This document shows, piece by piece, positions 61,985 through 64,000 of a stretch of 64,000 nt of DNA (within the stretch, counting starts at the first letter, position 1; the number at the start of each line of letters is the position of its first letter). A program made the translations under genes and the position numbers. The DNA comes from Deinococcus metallilatus. Its GTDB lineage: Bacteria; Deinococcota; Deinococci; Deinococcales; Deinococcaceae. The notes below the pieces were generated by a model. It made no database searches and had not been told where the DNA came from. It was given only the letters and a program-made list of their open reading frames with translations. Where the stretch lies: NCBI RefSeq assembly GCF_004758605.1, contig NZ_CP038512.1, positions 2,350,001-2,414,000 on the forward strand, given 5' to 3'.

Positions 61985-62638
61985 ATGAAACGCTCTCTGG
62001 CCCTGATGCTCACCACCCTCGCGCTCGCGACCGGTGTGGCGGACGCCGCGCGCCGCAGCGGTGGGGGCTTCGGTGGCAGCCGCAGTTCCGGGGGGTACAG
62101 CGCGCCCCGGTATACGCCCCGCACGACCACGCCCCGGTACATTCCCCCCAGCAACACCTACACCGCGCCGCGCACCCCCTCCCCCTCCACCCGCACGCCC
62201 AGCACCACGCAGCGCAGCACCGCCAGCAGCGGGGCGAGCGCCGCGAACCGGGCCGCCGCCGCACGGGTGACGCCCTCGCAACTGAACAGTTGGAAGAACG
62301 TGAATCTCCCGGCGGGGGTCCCGCGCAGCGCCATCACCTACAGCGCGACCAAAAGCGCCCAGTATCCCTACCAGCTCTCGCCCGGGCGCTACTTTCCCTA
62401 CCCGCAGAGCTACTACCGCAGCCACGGCATCGGCTCCGACATCCTCAAATACGCGCTCATTTTTACGGCGGTGAGCAGCATCGCCAATGCGGTGAACGGC
62501 CCGAACGTGATCGTGAATGGCGGGATGCCGGGAACCGTGGTGACGCAGCCGCAGGGACCGAACCTGTGGACCTATGCGGGCGTGGGCTTTCTGGCCGCTG
62601 CGGCCGGGTGGTTCCTGCTGGGCCGCCGTCGGCGCTAG
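61985..62638 (+). CDS. exported Ser/Thr/Gly-rich protein with a C-terminal membrane anchor, unknown
   Basis: 217 aa, not recognised. Signal peptide residues 1-20 (LALMLTTLALATGVADA). Residues 22-90 are low complexity, rich in Gly, Ser, Thr, Pro and Tyr (GGGFGGSRSSGGYSAPRY). Residues 120-150 are Tyr-rich (YPYQLSPGRYFPYPQSYYRSHG). Two hydrophobic stretches follow: KYALIFTAVSSIANAV and the terminal anchor WTYAGVGFLAAAAGWFLLG ending in RRRR. An envelope or appendage-like protein is possible. Divergent from the DAHP attenuator. Confidence 0.75.
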   Translation: MKRSLALMLTTLALATGVADAARRSGGGFGGSRSSGGYSAPRYTPRTTTPRYIPPSNTYTAPRTPSPSTRTPSTTQRSTASSGASAANRAAAARVTPSQLNSWKNVNLPAGVPRSAITYSATKSAQYPYQLSPGRYFPYPQSYYRSHGIGSDILKYALIFTAVSSIANAVNGPNVIVNGGMPGTVVTQPQGPNLWTYAGVGFLAAAAGWFLLGRRRR

Positions 62639-62762
62639 ATCCCTGCCCTCTCCGCCCGCTACCCGCGGAGGTCTGTCGGCCGCCTGATCTCCAGCAGGAC
62701 CGGAGTGTGACCGCGCACACCTCACATTCTCCAGAACGTCCGGGCGTGGTGTTATTGGGGGG

Positions 62763-62801
62763 ATGACGAGACGCCTGACCCTGCGAGTCGGTGGGCCATG
62801 A
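62763..62801 (+). CDS. 12-codon upstream ORF coupled to the mrpA-like gene
   Basis: MTRRLTLRVGGP; its TGA overlaps the start of the antiporter gene (ATGA). It has no Shine-Dalgarno; TTATTG lies 5 bp before the ATG, an imperfect -10. The architecture mirrors the upstream ORF of rfbF. Confidence 0.45.
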   Translation: MTRRLTLRVGGP

Positions 62802-64000
62802 CGCTCGCCGTGTTCCTGCCCTTCCTGCTCTCGGCGCTGGCCGCCTGGCTGGGGCCGCGCCTGGGCCGCCGCACTGGATACGCAGCGGCGCTGGCCTTTG
62901 TGCCCGCGCTGCTGCTGGCCTTTCCCCTCGCGGGGATGCCGGGGGCCGCGCCTGCCCTGGAAGTCACCCGCTGGGTGCCGGACCTGGGGCTGAACCTGGC
63001 CTTCCGGGGCGACGGGTTCTCGCTGCTGTTCGCCGTGCTGATCGGCGTCATCGGAACGCTGGCGAGCCTGTATTCGGTGGCGTACCTGTCGGACCGGGAA
63101 AGGTTCGGGCGCTTCTATGCCTACCTGCTGCTCTTCGGCGGCTCGATGCTGGGGCTGGTCCTGAGTGACAACCTGCCAGCGCTGTTCGGCTTCTGGGAGA
63201 TGACCAGCGTGACGAGCTTCCTGCTGATCGGGCTGTGGCACACCCGCGCGGCGGCCCGCGACGGCGCGGTGAAGGCCTTTCTGGTGAGCGCGCTGGGGGG
63301 CCTGGGCCTGCTGGCGGCGGTGTCGCTGATCGGCATCGCGGGGGGGAGCACTTCCCTCTCGGGGCTGGACGTGGCGGCGCTGCGGGCCTCGCCCCTGTTC
63401 ACACCCGCGCTGCTGCTGACGCTGCTGGCGGCCTTCACCAAGAGCGCGCAGCTTCCCTTCCACCTCTGGCTGCCGACGGCGATGGAAGCCCCCACGCCCG
63501 TCTCGGCCTTCCTGCACTCGGCCACGATGGTCAAGGCGGGCGTGGTGCTGGTCGCCAAATTCGGTCTGCTGTTCGGCACCTCGCCGCTGTGGTCCGGCAT
63601 CATCGTGCCGCTGGGTCTGGCGACACTGGTCTGGGGTGCCTGGCTGGCACTGCGGCAGACCGACCTCAAGGCGCTGCTGGCGTATTCCACCGTCTCGCAA
63701 CTGGGCCTCCTGATGAGCCTGTACGGTCTGGCCCAGGCGGAGGGCAACTTCGCCGGGACCGCGCACCTGCTGAACCATGCGGCCTTCAAGGCGGCGCTGT
63801 TCTTCGTGGTGGGCATCATCGACCATGAGACGGGCACGCGGGAGGTTCCTTTGCTGGGCGGCCTCCGAAAGGCGCTGCCAGTGACGTTCGTGGTCGCCCT
63901 CCTCGCCGCCTTCAGCATGGCGGGACTACCGCCATTGGGGGGCTTCATCAGCAAGGAGCTGTTCTACGAGACGATGCTGCATCAGGGACCGCTGTTCATC
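62798..64000 (+). CDS. mrpA: Na+/H+ antiporter subunit A (MrpA-like), 5' part
   Basis: The frame stays open to the window end; 401 codons are visible. GLNLAFRGDGFSLLFAVLIGVIGTLASLYSVAYL, FYAYLLLFGGSMLGLVLSDNLPALFGFWEMTSVTSFLLIGLWH and TKSAQLPFHLWLPTAMEAPTPVSAFLHSATMVKAGVVLVAKF are the MrpA/NuoL-type antiporter core; the Glu and Lys of the last region are proton-channel residues. The N-terminal features point to MrpA rather than NuoL, and the rest of the mrp operon should follow. ATG 62798 overlaps the small upstream ORF. Confidence 0.9.
   Translation, partial: MTLAVFLPFLLSALAAWLGPRLGRRTGYAAALAFVPALLLAFPLAGMPGAAPALEVTRWVPDLGLNLAFRGDGFSLLFAVLIGVIGTLASLYSVAYLSDRERFGRFYAYLLLFGGSMLGLVLSDNLPALFGFWEMTSVTSFLLIGLWHTRAAARDGAVKAFLVSALGGLGLLAAVSLIGIAGGSTSLSGLDVAALRASPLFTPALLLTLLAAFTKSAQLPFHLWLPTAMEAPTPVSAFLHSATMVKAGVVLVAKFGLLFGTSPLWSGIIVPLGLATLVWGAWLALRQTDLKALLAYSTVSQLGLLMSLYGLAQAEGNFAGTAHLLNHAAFKAALFFVVGIIDHETGTREVPLLGGLRKALPVTFVVALLAAFSMAGLPPLGGFISKELFYETMLHQGPLFI

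Noticed and set aside
61811..63826. A 671-codon minus-strand ORF ending in the leader peptide
   Set aside because: Antisense to the mrpA-like and 61985 genes; only its last 16 codons, which have their own -10 element and start, are functional as the leader peptide.

Overview
The window is GC-rich chromosomal DNA from a Deinococcus-like bacterium. The evidence is an mglB-mglA polarity pair, a UvsE-type UV endonuclease, the futalosine-pathway gene mqnD, and a dense set of genes whose start codon lies 5-7 bases after a TANNNT -10 element (leaderless transcription, well known in Deinococcus). No tRNA, rRNA, CRISPR array, transposase or integrase was seen.

Layout. 1-2735: 5-oxoprolinase operon (pxpB fragment, pxpC, an unknown gene, pxpA). 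2937-42066: a large exopolysaccharide (EPS) island. It holds a minus-strand operon with an initiating phosphoglycosyltransferase, glycosyltransferases, AsnB, a heparinase/alginate-lyase-type protein and an AlgD-like GDP-mannose dehydrogenase (2937-11971). Next come mostly secreted accessory proteins: a PIG-L deacetylase lipoprotein, two beta-helix proteins with xylan-binding-like modules, an SGNH esterase lipoprotein, an Ig-like lipoprotein and an AlgI-type O-acetylation pair. These are followed by a Wzx/Wzy/Wzc operon with two glycosyltransferases (27495-33982), a divergent nucleotide-sugar operon (rfbF, lhgO-like, epimerase, rfbC-like, SAF-domain reductase; 34425-39394), a LacI-type regulator with two HTH domains, and a final glycosyltransferase. 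42429-64000: housekeeping genes (dgt, ABC exporters, Nudix, ribF, mqnD, a PQQ-type dehydrogenase with a SodC fusion, mglBA, NAGPA, an exonuclease, uvsE, DAHP synthase, the start of an mrpA-like antiporter gene).

How it fits together. The island reads as a Wzx/Wzy-type pathway for an acidic, acetylated polymer. AlgD-like oxidation could supply mannuronate-type residues, the rfbF operon another CDP-linked sugar, and the secreted enzymes would modify the product outside. An imperfect 17-bp dyad approximating TGAGCAAC-N-GTTGCTCA lies in six intergenic regions of the island, suggesting one shared regulator. The double-headed LacI protein encoded in the island is the obvious candidate.

The main new observations are that EPS dyad, the tandem-HTH regulator, and a transcription attenuator in front of the DAHP synthase gene. 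Its leader peptide [16 protein letters not shown] carries Phe-Phe-Tyr-Trp in a row, and its AUG appears to lie at or next to the 5' end of the transcript. A 14-nt antiterminator pairing exactly matches the 5' arm and adjoining bases of a Rho-independent terminator.
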